This document shows, piece by piece, positions 18,401 through 26,167 of a stretch of DNA of 64,000 bases. Origin of the DNA: PALSA-505 sp035308365. GTDB lineage: Bacteria > Actinomycetota > Actinomycetes > Streptosporangiales > Streptosporangiaceae. The notes beneath the pieces are model-generated. The model was not told the origin of the DNA. It did no database searches and saw only the letters and a program-made list of their open reading frames with translations. Within the stretch, counting starts at the first letter, position 1, and each line of letters begins with the position of its first letter. The stretch is from NCBI GenBank assembly GCA_035308365.1, contig DATGGU010000209.1:1-64000 (forward strand), read 5' to 3'. The translations under genes were made by a program, and so were the position numbers.

Positions 18401-19140
18401 CCGACCCGCTCCCGCTCAAGCTCGGCGGCCAGCGAGACGTAGTCGTCGGCCAGCAGGCGCAGCCTGGCGTCGCGCAGGTCCGCCTGGATGACGGCGGCCC
18501 TCCTGGCTATCTCGGCCTGGCGGCCGAGCGGCTTGAGCCGGCGGCCAAGCTCGGTGGTGAGGTCGACGAGCCTGGTCAGGTTCGCCTGCATGGCCTCCAG
18601 CTTGCGCAGCGCCTTCTCTTTGCGCTTACGGTGCTTCAGGACGCCCGCGGCCTCCTCGATCAGCGCGCGCCTGGCCTCCGGGCCCGCGTGCAGCACCTCG
18701 TCAAGCTGGCCCTGGCCGACGATCACGTGCATCTCGCGGCCGAGGCCGGAGTCCGACAGCAGTTCCTGGATGTCGAGCAGACGGCAGTGGTCGCCGTTGA
18801 GCGAGTATTCGCTCTGGCCGGACCGGAACAGCAGCCGGCTGATCGTGACCTCGGCGTACTCGATGGGCAGGGCGCCGTCGCTATTGTCGATGGTCAGCGT
18901 GACCTCGGCGCGGCCCAGCGGCGGCCGCGAGGTGGTCCCGGCGAAGACCACGTCCTCCATCTTGCCGCCGCGCAGCGACTTGGCCCCCTGCTCTCCCATC
19001 ACCCAGGACAGCGCGTCCACGATGTTGGACTTGCCCGAACCGTTCGGCCCGACGACGCAGGTGATACCCGGCTCGAAGCGCAGCGTGCTGGCCGACGCGA
19101 AGGACTTGAACCCACGCAGGCCAAGCGTCTTCAGATGCAG
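15490..19140 (-). CDS. smc: Chromosome segregation ATPase SMC, probable CTG start
   Basis: Condensin ATPase that loops and segregates the chromosome with ScpAB. About 1216 residues. Walker A GPNGSGKSN lies near residue 35; long coiled coils surround a hinge (FGGVLGSFAAMLTVDEGAQL). The C-terminal head has the signature LLSGGERSLTA and Walker B FYVLDEVEAALDD. After the hinge there is a ~45-residue Gly/Pro/Asp-rich insertion. The first ATG/GTG/TTG in frame (19020) would delete the Walker A motif. The family N-terminus (xHLKTLGLRGFKSF) instead begins at CTG 19140, with GAGGAG six bases upstream. I therefore infer a CTG start. Confidence 0.93.
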   Translation of the reverse strand: MHLKTLGLRGFKSFASASTLRFEPGITCVVGPNGSGKSNIVDALSWVMGEQGAKSLRGGKMEDVVFAGTTSRPPLGRAEVTLTIDNSDGALPIEYAEVTISRLLFRSGQSEYSLNGDHCRLLDIQELLSDSGLGREMHVIVGQGQLDEVLHAGPEARRALIEEAAGVLKHRKRKEKALRKLEAMQANLTRLVDLTTELGRRLKPLGRQAEIARRAAVIQADLRDARLRLLADDYVSLAAELERERVGEAVVTARRAEIEAELSQARARESELEAAAQEHAPRLARAQETWFALSSLAERLRGVASLATERHRNLSSNPEPDRPGRDPEALEAEAEVLRQEEAALGEKLIASRDRLAAAVQGRAAAETALTEVERRLASYAREAAAQAERLAKLRGQVGAARSRGVAAGEEISRLAEAREQAHRRAERAEQEHAEIQDMAADRDEGRAELAAAHEQAAAAVSQAARRVSALRAAEREASGEHAALKARKETLEEAFSRGGDASELLLGEPGRFGGVLGSFAAMLTVDEGAQLAIAAALGAAADAVAVCGLAEAVSILQALRAQGSGSAGLVIASPAVDDGDPAVGPASSGPSGGAGLADGSGTPAAVAGTGGGPPVQLPGGARPALDLVRAPARAVAVLRELLGDVVVAADLPQAAAIVRDHPGLRVVTRDGDLLGTHWAHGGSAKPPSLIEIRSAADAAEAGLTAAEQRCEQAERELAEAVKDEERARQVLAQAQAALREADSAAAGISGRIGMLAGAARAARDEAGRLAKAHEAARRAREADIARLEDLERRLAKAEAEAAGEADDPDRPDPVTRDQLSQRCTAARAAEMEARLEVRTAEEQVKAIAGRADALASAAAAERKARERSAARLAQRRRHAAIARAVADGARTAIVRIERSIEQAQAQRQAAEQATAGRAGELAALRSRAKTLAAELDALVDQAHSAQIVAAEHRMRLEQISGRAGEEFGVDPDSLVAEYGPDVPLPPPDGADTLEPLIYNRAEQERRAQQAERQLTQLGKVNPLALEEFAALQERHAFLNTQLEDLKKTRRDLLTVVKEVDDRVQQVFASAYEDTAREFEAIFARLFPGGDGKLVLTEPGDMLATGIEVEARPPGKKVKRLSLLSGGERSLTAIAFLLAIFKARPSPFYVLDEVEAALDDTNLQRLLGILEELRETSQLIIITHQKRTMEVADSLYGISMRGDGVSAVMSQRLRERV

Positions 19141-19146
19141 CGGGAT

Positions 19147-19152
19147 CTCCTC
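19147..19152 (-). promoter_or_regulatory. Ribosome binding site that sets the smc CTG start
   Basis: GAGGAG ends six bases before CTG 19140. The only nearby ATG is in another frame and meets a stop within eight codons. Upstream of this, to 19492, I see no gene. Confidence 0.7.
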
Positions 19153-19492
19153 ATTCTCCGCGTGACGGCTTTCCTGTGACGCCCAAGCTCATCGAGGCTG
19201 GCTCCCTTCCCCGTGCGGCGCTCTCACCGGTGGCCAGCCAGATTCCACGCTGACTCCCTCCTTGGCCCTGCCAGGGCTGCCTGGACCTCGCCACCCCACT
19301 GCGACGGGGGGACATGCCAGGCCATTGGCGGGCACCCAATGCCGAGCGCGCTTGTCCGCACCTTACCTTGCGGCACCGCCAATTTCGGGTATTAGCGCCG
19401 GACACGGGACCGCCGCCGACAGCGATCAAGCACGGCCGGCCAGCCGGGGGATAACCTTTTCCAGGCGCCGCGCCACGGTTGCTCTTCAAACA

Positions 19493-19526
19493 GAACAAGG
19501 GACACCGCAAGGGGTGTCCCTTGTTC
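19493..19526 (-). terminator. Strong terminator after the 62-residue gene
   Basis: A perfect 14-bp stem (GAACAAGGGACACC and its mate) with a six-base loop, 29 bases after the stop at 19555. On the minus strand it is followed by TGTTTG. It separates this gene from smc. Confidence 0.85.
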
Positions 19527-19554
19527 GCCGTGTCTGCCAGGCCGGGCTAGCGCT

Positions 19555-19743
19555 TCAGGTAAGCACCGGCTCGCGGGGCCGAACCAGCAGGTCATCGCTG
19601 ATCTCCGCGACAAGCGCGTCCTTCTCACCCTGAAGCCGGACAAGCTCGGCTTCCAGGTCACGGACACGTTGCTGGAGACGGCGCATCTCATTGACCATGC
19701 GGAGATCGGGTCCGCCGACGTGGCCGAGTAGAGCCTTCGCCAT
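19555..19743 (-). CDS. Small conserved actinobacterial coiled-coil protein
   Basis: 62 residues starting MAKALLGHVGGPDLRMVNEM. The second half (MRRLQQRVRDLEAELVRLQ) has a clear heptad pattern. Close relatives with the same MAKALLGHVGG start are, from memory, widespread in actinobacteria; no function is known to me. ATG 19743 is preceded by GGAGG at ideal distance. It is a single-gene unit with its own strong terminator. Confidence 0.85.
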   Translation of the reverse strand: MAKALLGHVGGPDLRMVNEMRRLQQRVRDLEAELVRLQGEKDALVAEISDDLLVRPREPVLT

Positions 19744-19895
19744 TGTAAAAGGTCCTCCACACTGAGTGACCAGAGTGGGCACGCACGCGATATAGGCACG
19801 GGGTGCGCGCAAGTAACATAACCAGGGTCCCACGGGTCGGGAGTCAGGTCAAGTTGACTGCCCGATCCGCCTGTTTACTGCCCTGGCCAGGGACG

Positions 19896-20177
19896 TTATA
19901 GACTGGTAAATGCATAGGAACCGCCCTGAGCCTGGCTCCATTCTGCGTTGACATCGCTCACCCGGCCGGGCGTGCCGGGCCCGTTCAGCAGGGCCAGTAG
20001 TTCGCGGCAGGTGCGCTGATCACCCTCGGCGACGACCTTGACCCGGCCATCCGGCAGGTTCTCCACGGTGCCGGTCAGCCCGAGCCCGCGCGCGTGCGCC
20101 CGCACCCACCAGCGGAACCCGACCCCCTGCACCAGCCCGTCCACCCAGGCGGTCAGCCGGACGGCATCGCCGGTCAT
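19896..20177 (-). CDS. acyP: Acylphosphatase
   Basis: 93-residue enzyme that hydrolyses acyl phosphates. The signature VQGVGFRWWVRAHARGLGL carries the catalytic Arg, and the Asn lies in TGTVENLPDGRV. The start is one base after the mutM stop. The smc-acyP-mutM-rnc order is standard in actinobacteria. Confidence 0.95.
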   Translation of the reverse strand: MTGDAVRLTAWVDGLVQGVGFRWWVRAHARGLGLTGTVENLPDGRVKVVAEGDQRTCRELLALLNGPGTPGRVSDVNAEWSQAQGGSYAFTSL

Positions 20178-20178
20178 C

Positions 20179-21030
20179 TCACCACCGCCCCCGCTTGGGG
20201 CGGGGCTGGCACTTCGGGCAACTGAACGACGACCGGTTCATGAACGGATCCCGGCGCACCGGAGTCCCGCACCGGGGGCACGGTTTGTCTTCCCTGCCGT
20301 AGACGGCAAGGGACCGGTCGAAGAAGCCGCTCTCGCCGTTGACGTCGATGTAAAGCGCGTCGAACGAGGTGCCACCGGCCGCCAGCGCCTCGAGCAGCAC
20401 CTCGTTGACCGCCGCCAGCAGCCGGGCGATCTCCGGCTTGGTCAGCGTCTCGGTCGGCCTGGCCCAGTGCAGCCTGGCCCGCCAGAGCGCTTCGTCGGCG
20501 TAGATGTTCCCGACTCCGCTTATCAGCGACTGATCGAGCAGCGCCCGCTTGATCCCGGTGTGCCGCATCCGCAGCCGGGTGGCCAGCGCGGCGGCGTCGA
20601 AGGCCGGCTCCAGCGGATCAGGCGCGATGTGCGCGATGGCGGGCGGCACCCCTGGACCACCCGTCACCAGGCACAGGTGGCCGAACGTCCGCTGGTCGGT
20701 GAAGCGCAGATCGGGACCGGCATCGGTGAAGGTGAAGCGCGCCCTGACATGCGGGCCGACCGGCCGGTCCGGGTCAGCGACGAGAAACTGGCCGCTCATG
20801 CCGAGGTGGGCGAGCAGCGCGTCCTCTCCGGCCGACATCCACAGGTACTTGCCGCGGCGCTGCGCCCCGCTGATCGTGCGCCCGGCCAGGGCCGCCTCGA
20901 AGTCGCGGGGACCGGCGAGATGGCGCCGCACCGCTCGCGGGTGCAGGACGGTGACGGTTTCGAGCGTGCGCCCGGCCACGTGGCGTTCCAGGCCGCGCCG
21001 CACGGTCTCGACTTCGGGAAGCTCAGGCAC
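20179..21030 (-). CDS. mutM: Formamidopyrimidine-DNA glycosylase (Fpg)
   Basis: Base-excision repair glycosylase/AP lyase for 8-oxoguanine and formamidopyrimidines. 283 residues. The N-terminal catalytic Pro-Glu is intact (start GTG, then PELPEVETVRRGL, with Pro2 exposed after Met removal). The H2TH region has ISGVGNIYADEALWRA. The C-terminal zinc finger is CPRCG...FSCPKC. Confidence 0.96.
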   Translation of the reverse strand: MPELPEVETVRRGLERHVAGRTLETVTVLHPRAVRRHLAGPRDFEAALAGRTISGAQRRGKYLWMSAGEDALLAHLGMSGQFLVADPDRPVGPHVRARFTFTDAGPDLRFTDQRTFGHLCLVTGGPGVPPAIAHIAPDPLEPAFDAAALATRLRMRHTGIKRALLDQSLISGVGNIYADEALWRARLHWARPTETLTKPEIARLLAAVNEVLLEALAAGGTSFDALYIDVNGESGFFDRSLAVYGREDKPCPRCGTPVRRDPFMNRSSFSCPKCQPRPKRGRW

Positions 21031-21094
21031 GGGCCGCTACCTCATGGCTGACTGCGTTGACGGGCCGACGACAGCGATACTAAGTGGACGGCTG

Positions 21095-21856
21095 CTACGA
21101 CTCGGCCTGGTCGCCGTCTGAGGCCTCGGCTTCCTTGGCTTCCCTGATGATCGCTGTGTACGCCGCCTCTGCCGCCTGCTGCTCCGCCTCTTTCTTGGAC
21201 TTGCCCTCGCCAGAGCCGTAGCTGCGGCCCTGGATGCGCACCGTGGCCCGGAAGGACTTCTGGTGGTCCGGGCCGCTGTCGGCGACCTGGTAGTCGGGAA
21301 CGCCGAGGAACCGGGCGGCGGTGAGCTCCTGCAGGGATGTCTTCCAGTCCAGGCCCGCCCCGAGCCGGGCCGAGGTCGCGATGACCGGGTCGAACAGCCG
21401 GTGCACGAGCTTGCTCGCGACCTCCAGGCCGTGTTCGGTGTATACCGCGCCGATCACCGCCTCCAGGGTGTCGGCCAGGATGGACGGCTTGTCCCGGCCG
21501 CCCGTCCCCTCTTCGCCGCGGCCGAGCCGCACATAGGCGCCGAGCCGCAGTCCACGCGCGACCCCGGCGAGGGCCCGCATCTGGACGACGGCCGCGCGCA
21601 GCTTGGCCAGTTGCCCCTCGGGCAGGTCGGGATGCTCGTGGTACAGCGTGTCCGTGACGACCAGGCCGAGCACGGAGTCGCCGAGGAACTCCAGCCGCTC
21701 GTTGGTGGGCAGCCCGCCGTTCTCGTAGGCGTAGGACCGGTGTGTCAGGGCACGCTCGAGCAAGTCGGGGCTGAGTGCCACGCCAACGGCATTGAGCAGT
21801 CTCGTCCGGTCTTGCTCAGCACCGCCCCCACCGGGCAATACGTTCCCTGAGCTCAC
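21095..21856 (-). CDS. rnc: Ribonuclease III
   Basis: Cuts double-stranded RNA in rRNA processing and mRNA control. 253 residues. The catalytic signature is NERLEFLGDSVLGLVV; a second acidic cluster is DTLEAVIGAVYTEHG. The C-terminal dsRNA-binding domain includes DYQVADSGPDHQKSF and the GEGKSKKEAEQQAAEAA helix. GTG 21856 is chosen because GGAGGAGG lies five bases upstream. An ATG 34 codons earlier would overlap rpmF and adds non-conserved residues. Confidence 0.94.
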   Translation of the reverse strand: MSSGNVLPGGGGAEQDRTRLLNAVGVALSPDLLERALTHRSYAYENGGLPTNERLEFLGDSVLGLVVTDTLYHEHPDLPEGQLAKLRAAVVQMRALAGVARGLRLGAYVRLGRGEEGTGGRDKPSILADTLEAVIGAVYTEHGLEVASKLVHRLFDPVIATSARLGAGLDWKTSLQELTAARFLGVPDYQVADSGPDHQKSFRATVRIQGRSYGSGEGKSKKEAEQQAAEAAYTAIIREAKEAEASDGDQAES

Positions 21857-21915
21857 GGCACCCTCCTCCCGGCTGGCGTTCTCCTGGGCCGCGTTCCTCT
21901 GGTCGCCGGGTAAGG

Positions 21916-22092
21916 TCAGGCCGGGTTGACGATCTGACGCTGCCGGTAGGTACCGCACGTCGGGCAGGCCGCATGCGCCAGCTTGGTGCTACGGCACTGC
22001 GAGCAGGTCACGAGCGTCGGTGCCGTGGTACGCCACTGTGCACGCCGTGATCTGGTGTTGCTGCGGGACATCCTCCGCTTGGGAACCGCCAC
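21916..22092 (-). CDS. rpmF: Large ribosomal subunit protein bL32, zinc-binding form
   Basis: 58 residues starting MAVPKRRMSRSNTRSRRAQW. Four cysteines (CSQC and CPTC) mark the zinc-binding form; many actinobacteria also encode a zinc-free paralogue induced in zinc starvation. GTG 22092 has AGGAGGG upstream and is one base after the YceD-family stop. Confidence 0.96.
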   Translation of the reverse strand: MAVPKRRMSRSNTRSRRAQWRTTAPTLVTCSQCRSTKLAHAACPTCGTYRQRQIVNPA

Positions 22093-22093
22093 C

Positions 22094-22705
22094 TCAGCCC
22101 TCCTGTTGTATTTCCGCGGCGCGAGCGCCGTCCGCACTGTCTGGAATATTCAATTGACGCAAGCTTGCCCATCGTGGATCGAGCACTTCGCCGTGCCCGT
22201 GGGCCAGGCCGGCCTCGGCCAGCTTGATCCCGCAGTCCGGGCACAGCCCCTCGCAATCGCTGCGGCACAGCGGTGCGAGTGGCAGTGCGAGCACTACCGC
22301 GTCGCGGAACTCCGGTTCGAGGTTGAGCAGATCCGCGTCAAGGAACCGCCTGTCCTCGTCATCGTCCCTATCGGACCGGCCGTCGCCGGACTCATACAAC
22401 TCCTGGAAGGTGACGTCGACCGACGTGGTCAACGGCTCCAGGCAGCGCGCGCACTCACCGGTCACCGGCGCCGCGACCTCCGCGGTGACCAGCACTCCCT
22501 CCATCACAGCTTCCAGCTTGACGCTCAGCTTGATGTCCGCGCCAACTGGGACGCGGGCGAGAGCGACACGCAGATCCGCCGGAGCCGGCACGATGCGGTT
22601 CTCGCTGCGTGCCGATCCCGGTTGGCGGCCGAGTGTCCGGATGTCGAACACTAGCGGGCTGCGGGGGCTGGGATGCGTGGTCGGCTTGTTAGGTGCGTGT
22701 GGCAT
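22094..22705 (-). CDS. DUF177 / YceD family protein
   Basis: About 203 residues. The family precedes rpmF in most bacteria and is linked to 23S rRNA maturation in E. coli and plants. Conserved cysteine motifs are GECARCLEP and CRSDCEGLCPDCG, which may bind metal. The N-terminal PLVFDIRTLGR is family-like. ATG 22705 is a reasonable start; TTG 22759 is possible. Neither has a strong ribosome site. Confidence 0.9.
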   Translation of the reverse strand: MPHAPNKPTTHPSPRSPLVFDIRTLGRQPGSARSENRIVPAPADLRVALARVPVGADIKLSVKLEAVMEGVLVTAEVAAPVTGECARCLEPLTTSVDVTFQELYESGDGRSDRDDDEDRRFLDADLLNLEPEFRDAVVLALPLAPLCRSDCEGLCPDCGIKLAEAGLAHGHGEVLDPRWASLRQLNIPDSADGARAAEIQQEG

Positions 22706-22767
22706 AACGGTTACCGGTGTGGCTGGCCGAAGCGCTAGCCTACCTGCGCCCTTCGCCAAACCCCAAC

Positions 22768-23280
22768 TTAAGGTATCCCACCACCCGGCTCGGTATCGGG
22801 CTTCAGGGTGCCAAGCCGTTCCCGGAGCCGCTCCACGACCAGCGCGGGAACCAGCCCATCCACGTCTCCCCCGTACCTGGCGACCTCCTTGACCAGGCTG
22901 GACCGCAAGAATGCGTACAGCGGATTCGTCGTCATGAACAGCGTCTCGATCCCAGCCAGGCGATAGTTCATCTGGGACATCATCTGCTCATACTCGAAGT
23001 CGCTGACCGCGCGCAGCCCCTTCACGATTGCCGAGATATCGTTCTCACGACAGAAGTCGACGATCAGCCCGTGGAAGCGGGTCACCCGGACGTTCTGGTA
23101 GCCAGCCGTGACCTCACGCAGCATTTCCACCCGTTCATCGGTGGTGAACAATGACTGCTTGGAGATATTGATCAGTACGGCGACGACGACCTCGTCGTAG
23201 AGCCGGGCCGCCCGCCCGATAATGTCGAGATGCCCGTTCGTGACTGGGTCGAAAGAACCGGGACAGACGACGCGACGCAC
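22768..23280 (-). CDS. coaD: Phosphopantetheine adenylyltransferase
   Basis: 170-residue penultimate enzyme of coenzyme A synthesis: phosphopantetheine plus ATP gives dephospho-CoA. The nucleotidyltransferase signature CPGSFDPVTNGHLDII (TxGH) and the C-terminal LRSSLVKEVARYGG are clear. GTG 23280 has AGGAGGG upstream. The rsmD-coaD-yceD-rpmF order is conserved. Confidence 0.96.
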   Translation of the reverse strand: MRRVVCPGSFDPVTNGHLDIIGRAARLYDEVVVAVLINISKQSLFTTDERVEMLREVTAGYQNVRVTRFHGLIVDFCRENDISAIVKGLRAVSDFEYEQMMSQMNYRLAGIETLFMTTNPLYAFLRSSLVKEVARYGGDVDGLVPALVVERLRERLGTLKPDTEPGGGIP

Positions 23281-23317
23281 TCGGTTCCCTCCTGGCGGTG
23301 TCCGGGCAGCGGTCATG

Positions 23318-23986
23318 TCAGTCCGCGGCACCCGATGCGTGACCGTACCAGAGGGTAGCTTCGCCGTACCGCCTTGACCTGTCCTCTGTGTAGCCACCGG
23401 GCCAGTGCAGCGGGCCTGACCTGGTGCTCCGCTCCACTGCGACCAGCGCTCCCGGCGCCAGCCAGCCCCCCTGGACAAGCGCGGTGAGCACCGCGGTGAC
23501 GGCATCGGCGGCCATCGCGTACGGCGGATCAGCGAACACAACGTCAAAACGTGCACCAGCGACGGCCTCGGGGCCGGGGTCGGAGTCGCCAGGCACGGCC
23601 TGGGGGTCGGCCTCGGGGTCGCCGGGCGCGAGAGTCCGGCCCACGGCGGCGGCCGGCCCCTTGGCGAGCACCGGCTCCACCCGCCCGGCAATGACGTGCG
23701 CTCCCGGCAGATTCAGCGCGGCGATATTGGCCCTGATCACCCGGACCGCACGAGGATCGGCCTCGACCAGCACCGCACGGGCCGCACCCCGGGAGAGCGC
23801 TTCCAATCCCACCGCCCCCGACCCGGCGTACAGGTCAAGCACGCTCGCGCCGGCGAGCGGTCCGCGAATCGCCTGCACAGTGGCGAACAAACCCTCCCTG
23901 GCCCGATCACTCGTCGGTCGGGTATCGCGCCCAGCGGGCACGGACAGCCGCCGCCCACCCGCCGTCCCAGCGATCACCCGGGTCAT
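23318..23986 (-). CDS. rsmD: 16S rRNA (guanine-966-N2)-methyltransferase
   Basis: 222 residues. The SAM site VLDLYAGSGAVGLEALSRGA and the catalytic VFADPPY motif of N6/N2 methyltransferases are present. Between them lies a ~35-residue acidic Pro/Gly insertion (EADPQAVPGDSDPGPEA) that I would not expect in the family. First gene of the coaD block. Confidence 0.94.
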   Translation of the reverse strand: MTRVIAGTAGGRRLSVPAGRDTRPTSDRAREGLFATVQAIRGPLAGASVLDLYAGSGAVGLEALSRGAARAVLVEADPRAVRVIRANIAALNLPGAHVIAGRVEPVLAKGPAAAVGRTLAPGDPEADPQAVPGDSDPGPEAVAGARFDVVFADPPYAMAADAVTAVLTALVQGGWLAPGALVAVERSTRSGPLHWPGGYTEDRSRRYGEATLWYGHASGAAD

Positions 23987-24069
23987 TCCCGAAGGCTAAC
24001 CGCCCTCCCCCCGCACCCGGTGTCCGCAGCGCTGTTCGCAACGCGACCACGAACCGAGACCACCCCATG

Positions 24070-24105
24070 TTCAGCGTCCAGTTCGGGTTCAGCGTCCAGT
24101 TCAGC
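24070..24105. repeat. 18-bp direct repeat, two units
   Basis: Two 18-bp units (24070-24087 and 24088-24105) differ at two bases. They lie in the 373-base region 23987-24359, where I see no supported gene. The period matches the repeats found inside several genes of this window. Confidence 0.7.
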
Positions 24106-24152
24106 TCGGCGATACCAAGAGCTGCACCGCAGCAGCCTGAGGCACCGGTTCG

Positions 24153-24189
24153 GGTTTGCGGCGGCCGGACGAGTCGGCCGCCGCAAACC
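24153..24189. terminator. Strong hairpin downstream of the TIGR03086 gene
   Basis: Perfect 15-bp arms (24153-24167 and 24175-24189) with a seven-base loop; four more pairs form beyond one mismatch. It lies 170 bases past the stop at 24360 and upstream of rsmD, so it probably separates these transcripts. Confidence 0.75.
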
Positions 24190-24359
24190 GGAACATAGTG
24201 TCCTGGGCTAGACCGCAGTTCCCCAGCGGTGAACCGGCATAGCCGCTGACCAGGTAAAACGGCCGTAGCCCATGACCGTGCAGTCATGTAATTTCCGCGA
24301 TCAAGGGCTCTGCCAGCTGGTCAAACGTGCCGGCAAACCGGCTTGGAGGGAGCTTCGGT

Positions 24360-24938
24360 CTAGCCGGCGCGCCCGAGCCAGCCCGCCAATCGCGCATACG
24401 GTCCGGCCTCGGCCGGTACTGGCACGACGGCGCCGAACGGGGTCTCGCCGCCACGGATTTCGGGTGGCAGGACGCGGTGGGCGAAGGCGAGCGCGAACTC
24501 GGCGAGCTCGGGATCGAGTTCGGTGGGCTGGCCGGTCGCCTTGGCCAGATCCCAGCCGTGAGTCAGGACCTCCTGGACGTAGCCGGTGACCGCCGCGCGG
24601 CCGGGGACCTGGCCCCACGGCACGTTGACCATCATGTCGAGTTTGGCGTCATCGGCCCAGGCTGCCCTGGCCCGGGCGCCGGCCTTTTGGAAGGCCTCCA
24701 GCCAGCCGTCGTCCGGCACGCCTTCAGCCACGGCCGGCTTGGCCAGGCCGTCGCCGCCCTCGCCGAAGATCGCGGCCCGGTTCACCCCGCCGACCATGTG
24801 GCTGAGCAGGGAGCGTACGTCGTACTCGTCGCACGGTGTCGGTTCGCTGAGCTGTCCCTGCTGGACCTTCTCGATGATCGATTCTGTCTGGGCAAGCGCC
24901 CGGGTGTACATCTGCCTCGGGTCGGTTGTGGCTGTCAC
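24360..24938 (-). CDS. TIGR03086 / mycothiol-dependent isomerase-like DinB-fold protein
   Basis: 192 residues with the helical bundle and N-terminal pattern of the actinobacterial TIGR03086 family. Family-like parts are PTPCDEYDVRSLLSHMVGGVNR near the start and a central YVQEVLTHGWDLAKATGQ, whose HGWDLA is typical. Many members are metal- and mycothiol-linked; the substrate here is unknown. GTG 24938 follows AGGAG. It is divergent from the WYL regulator over a short region with a palindrome and is probably controlled by it. Confidence 0.85.
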   Translation of the reverse strand: MTATTDPRQMYTRALAQTESIIEKVQQGQLSEPTPCDEYDVRSLLSHMVGGVNRAAIFGEGGDGLAKPAVAEGVPDDGWLEAFQKAGARARAAWADDAKLDMMVNVPWGQVPGRAAVTGYVQEVLTHGWDLAKATGQPTELDPELAEFALAFAHRVLPPEIRGGETPFGAVVPVPAEAGPYARLAGWLGRAG

Positions 24939-24998
24939 GGTTGACCGCTCCTGTCTGCGATTGACTGTCAAGATCGATCACATGGTGACAGGAAAACA

Positions 24999-25013
24999 TG
25001 ACATCTAATGTCA
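24999..25013. promoter_or_regulatory. Palindromic operator candidate TGACAT-CTA-ATGTCA
   Basis: A perfect 6-bp inverted repeat with a three-base spacer between the divergent TIGR03086 gene and the WYL regulator. The likely ligand is the regulator itself. Confidence 0.6.
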
Positions 25014-25037
25014 GGTTTTTCCAGCAGAATAGGGACC

Positions 25038-26030
25038 GTGAGATCCGGCCGGCTGCTGTCCATCTTGATGCTGCTCCAGTCGCGCGGGCGGGTGCCTGCC
25101 AGCGAGCTTGCCGAGCGTCTCGAGGTGTCCATCCGCACGATCTACCGTGACGTGGACGCTCTGTCGGCGGCCGGTGTCCCGGTCTACGCCGAGCGGGGAC
25201 GGCACGGCGGGATCGCGCTGCTGGCGGGCTACCGCACGGACATGACGGGCCTGACCAAAGATGAGGCGCGAGCGTTGTTCGTCCTCACCACTCAGAGCGC
25301 GCACGCGGACCTGGGCTTGGGCAACGCGCTGCGGTCGGCGCTCGGCAAGGTGATGACCGCCCTGCCGGAGCCGTTCCGCCCGGAGGCGACGGCGACCAGC
25401 CAGCGAATCCTGGTCGACCCGGCAGGCTGGATGCGCCAGTCCAAGCCGCCGCGTCACCTCGCCGTCCTGCAGAATGCCGTGTTCGCCGATCGCCGTATAC
25501 GGCTGCGCTACCGGCACACCGGCCAGCCCGCCGCGCGCGGCTACACCGTGGATCCGTATGGCCTGGTCTGCAAGGCCGGGGTCTGGTACCTGATCGCCGA
25601 CCACCGCGGCAAGCCGTTGCTGCTTCGGGTCTCCCGGGTCGAGTCCGCGTCGCTGGCCAACGTCGCGGTGCGCCGCCGGCCCGACGCGGATCTGGCCGGG
25701 GAGTGGGCCATACTCCGCCGTCAAGTAGAGGACAAGCCAACCCCGGTGCACGTAGTGGCCCGGGTGCGGCGCGAAATCCTCGACATGTTCTGCCGGATCA
25801 ACACCCAGCACCTAGCCGGCCCACCCCACCCCGACAGCGACGATCCCGGCTGGGCGCATGTTGAACTGCGATTCCGGGGCGTCCCCGCAGCTCGCCCCCT
25901 GCTCGCCTTCGGCGCCGACATCCAGGTACTCTCACCCGCTGACGTGCGCGCCGATCTAGCGACGATTGCCTCGCAGGCCGCCGCCTGTCACAGCTCTGCC
26001 ACCAGCGAACTCGCCGCATCGCGGACGTGA
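25038..26030 (+). CDS. HTH-WYL transcriptional regulator (DeoR/YafY type)
   Basis: About 330 residues. The N-terminal winged helix is LLSILMLLQSRGRVPASEL...SIRTIYRDVDALSAAGVPV, a typical HTH_11 domain. The middle WYL domain includes RIRLRYRH, RGYTVDPYGLVCKAGVWYLIA and LLLRVSRVES. A C-terminal extension follows. WYL regulators bind small ligands or nucleic acids; the ligand is unknown. GTG 25038 matches the family N-terminus but its ribosome site is close; ATG 25008 would place the start inside the palindrome. Confidence 0.92.
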   Translation: MRSGRLLSILMLLQSRGRVPASELAERLEVSIRTIYRDVDALSAAGVPVYAERGRHGGIALLAGYRTDMTGLTKDEARALFVLTTQSAHADLGLGNALRSALGKVMTALPEPFRPEATATSQRILVDPAGWMRQSKPPRHLAVLQNAVFADRRIRLRYRHTGQPAARGYTVDPYGLVCKAGVWYLIADHRGKPLLLRVSRVESASLANVAVRRRPDADLAGEWAILRRQVEDKPTPVHVVARVRREILDMFCRINTQHLAGPPHPDSDDPGWAHVELRFRGVPAARPLLAFGADIQVLSPADVRADLATIASQAAACHSSATSELAASRT

Positions 26031-26167
26031 CACGGCGCGGGCGTGGCCTAAGCAGCACGCGAGCTCAGCAACAGCCAGATCCGCCCCAGAATCGCCCAGG
26101 GGGCACCTGTCCGGATAAGCGGCGTTCGGCGCAGCCGGCAGTCGCGGTCCGGACATGGTTCCCCCCA

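Noticed and set aside
15250..19179. Open plus-strand frame of about 1300 codons
   Set aside because: Antisense shadow of smc; composition is that of a reverse-complemented coding frame.
26040..26167. Small gene between the WYL regulator and recG
   Set aside because: Too short, without a ribosome site or terminator; reads as ordinary spacer.
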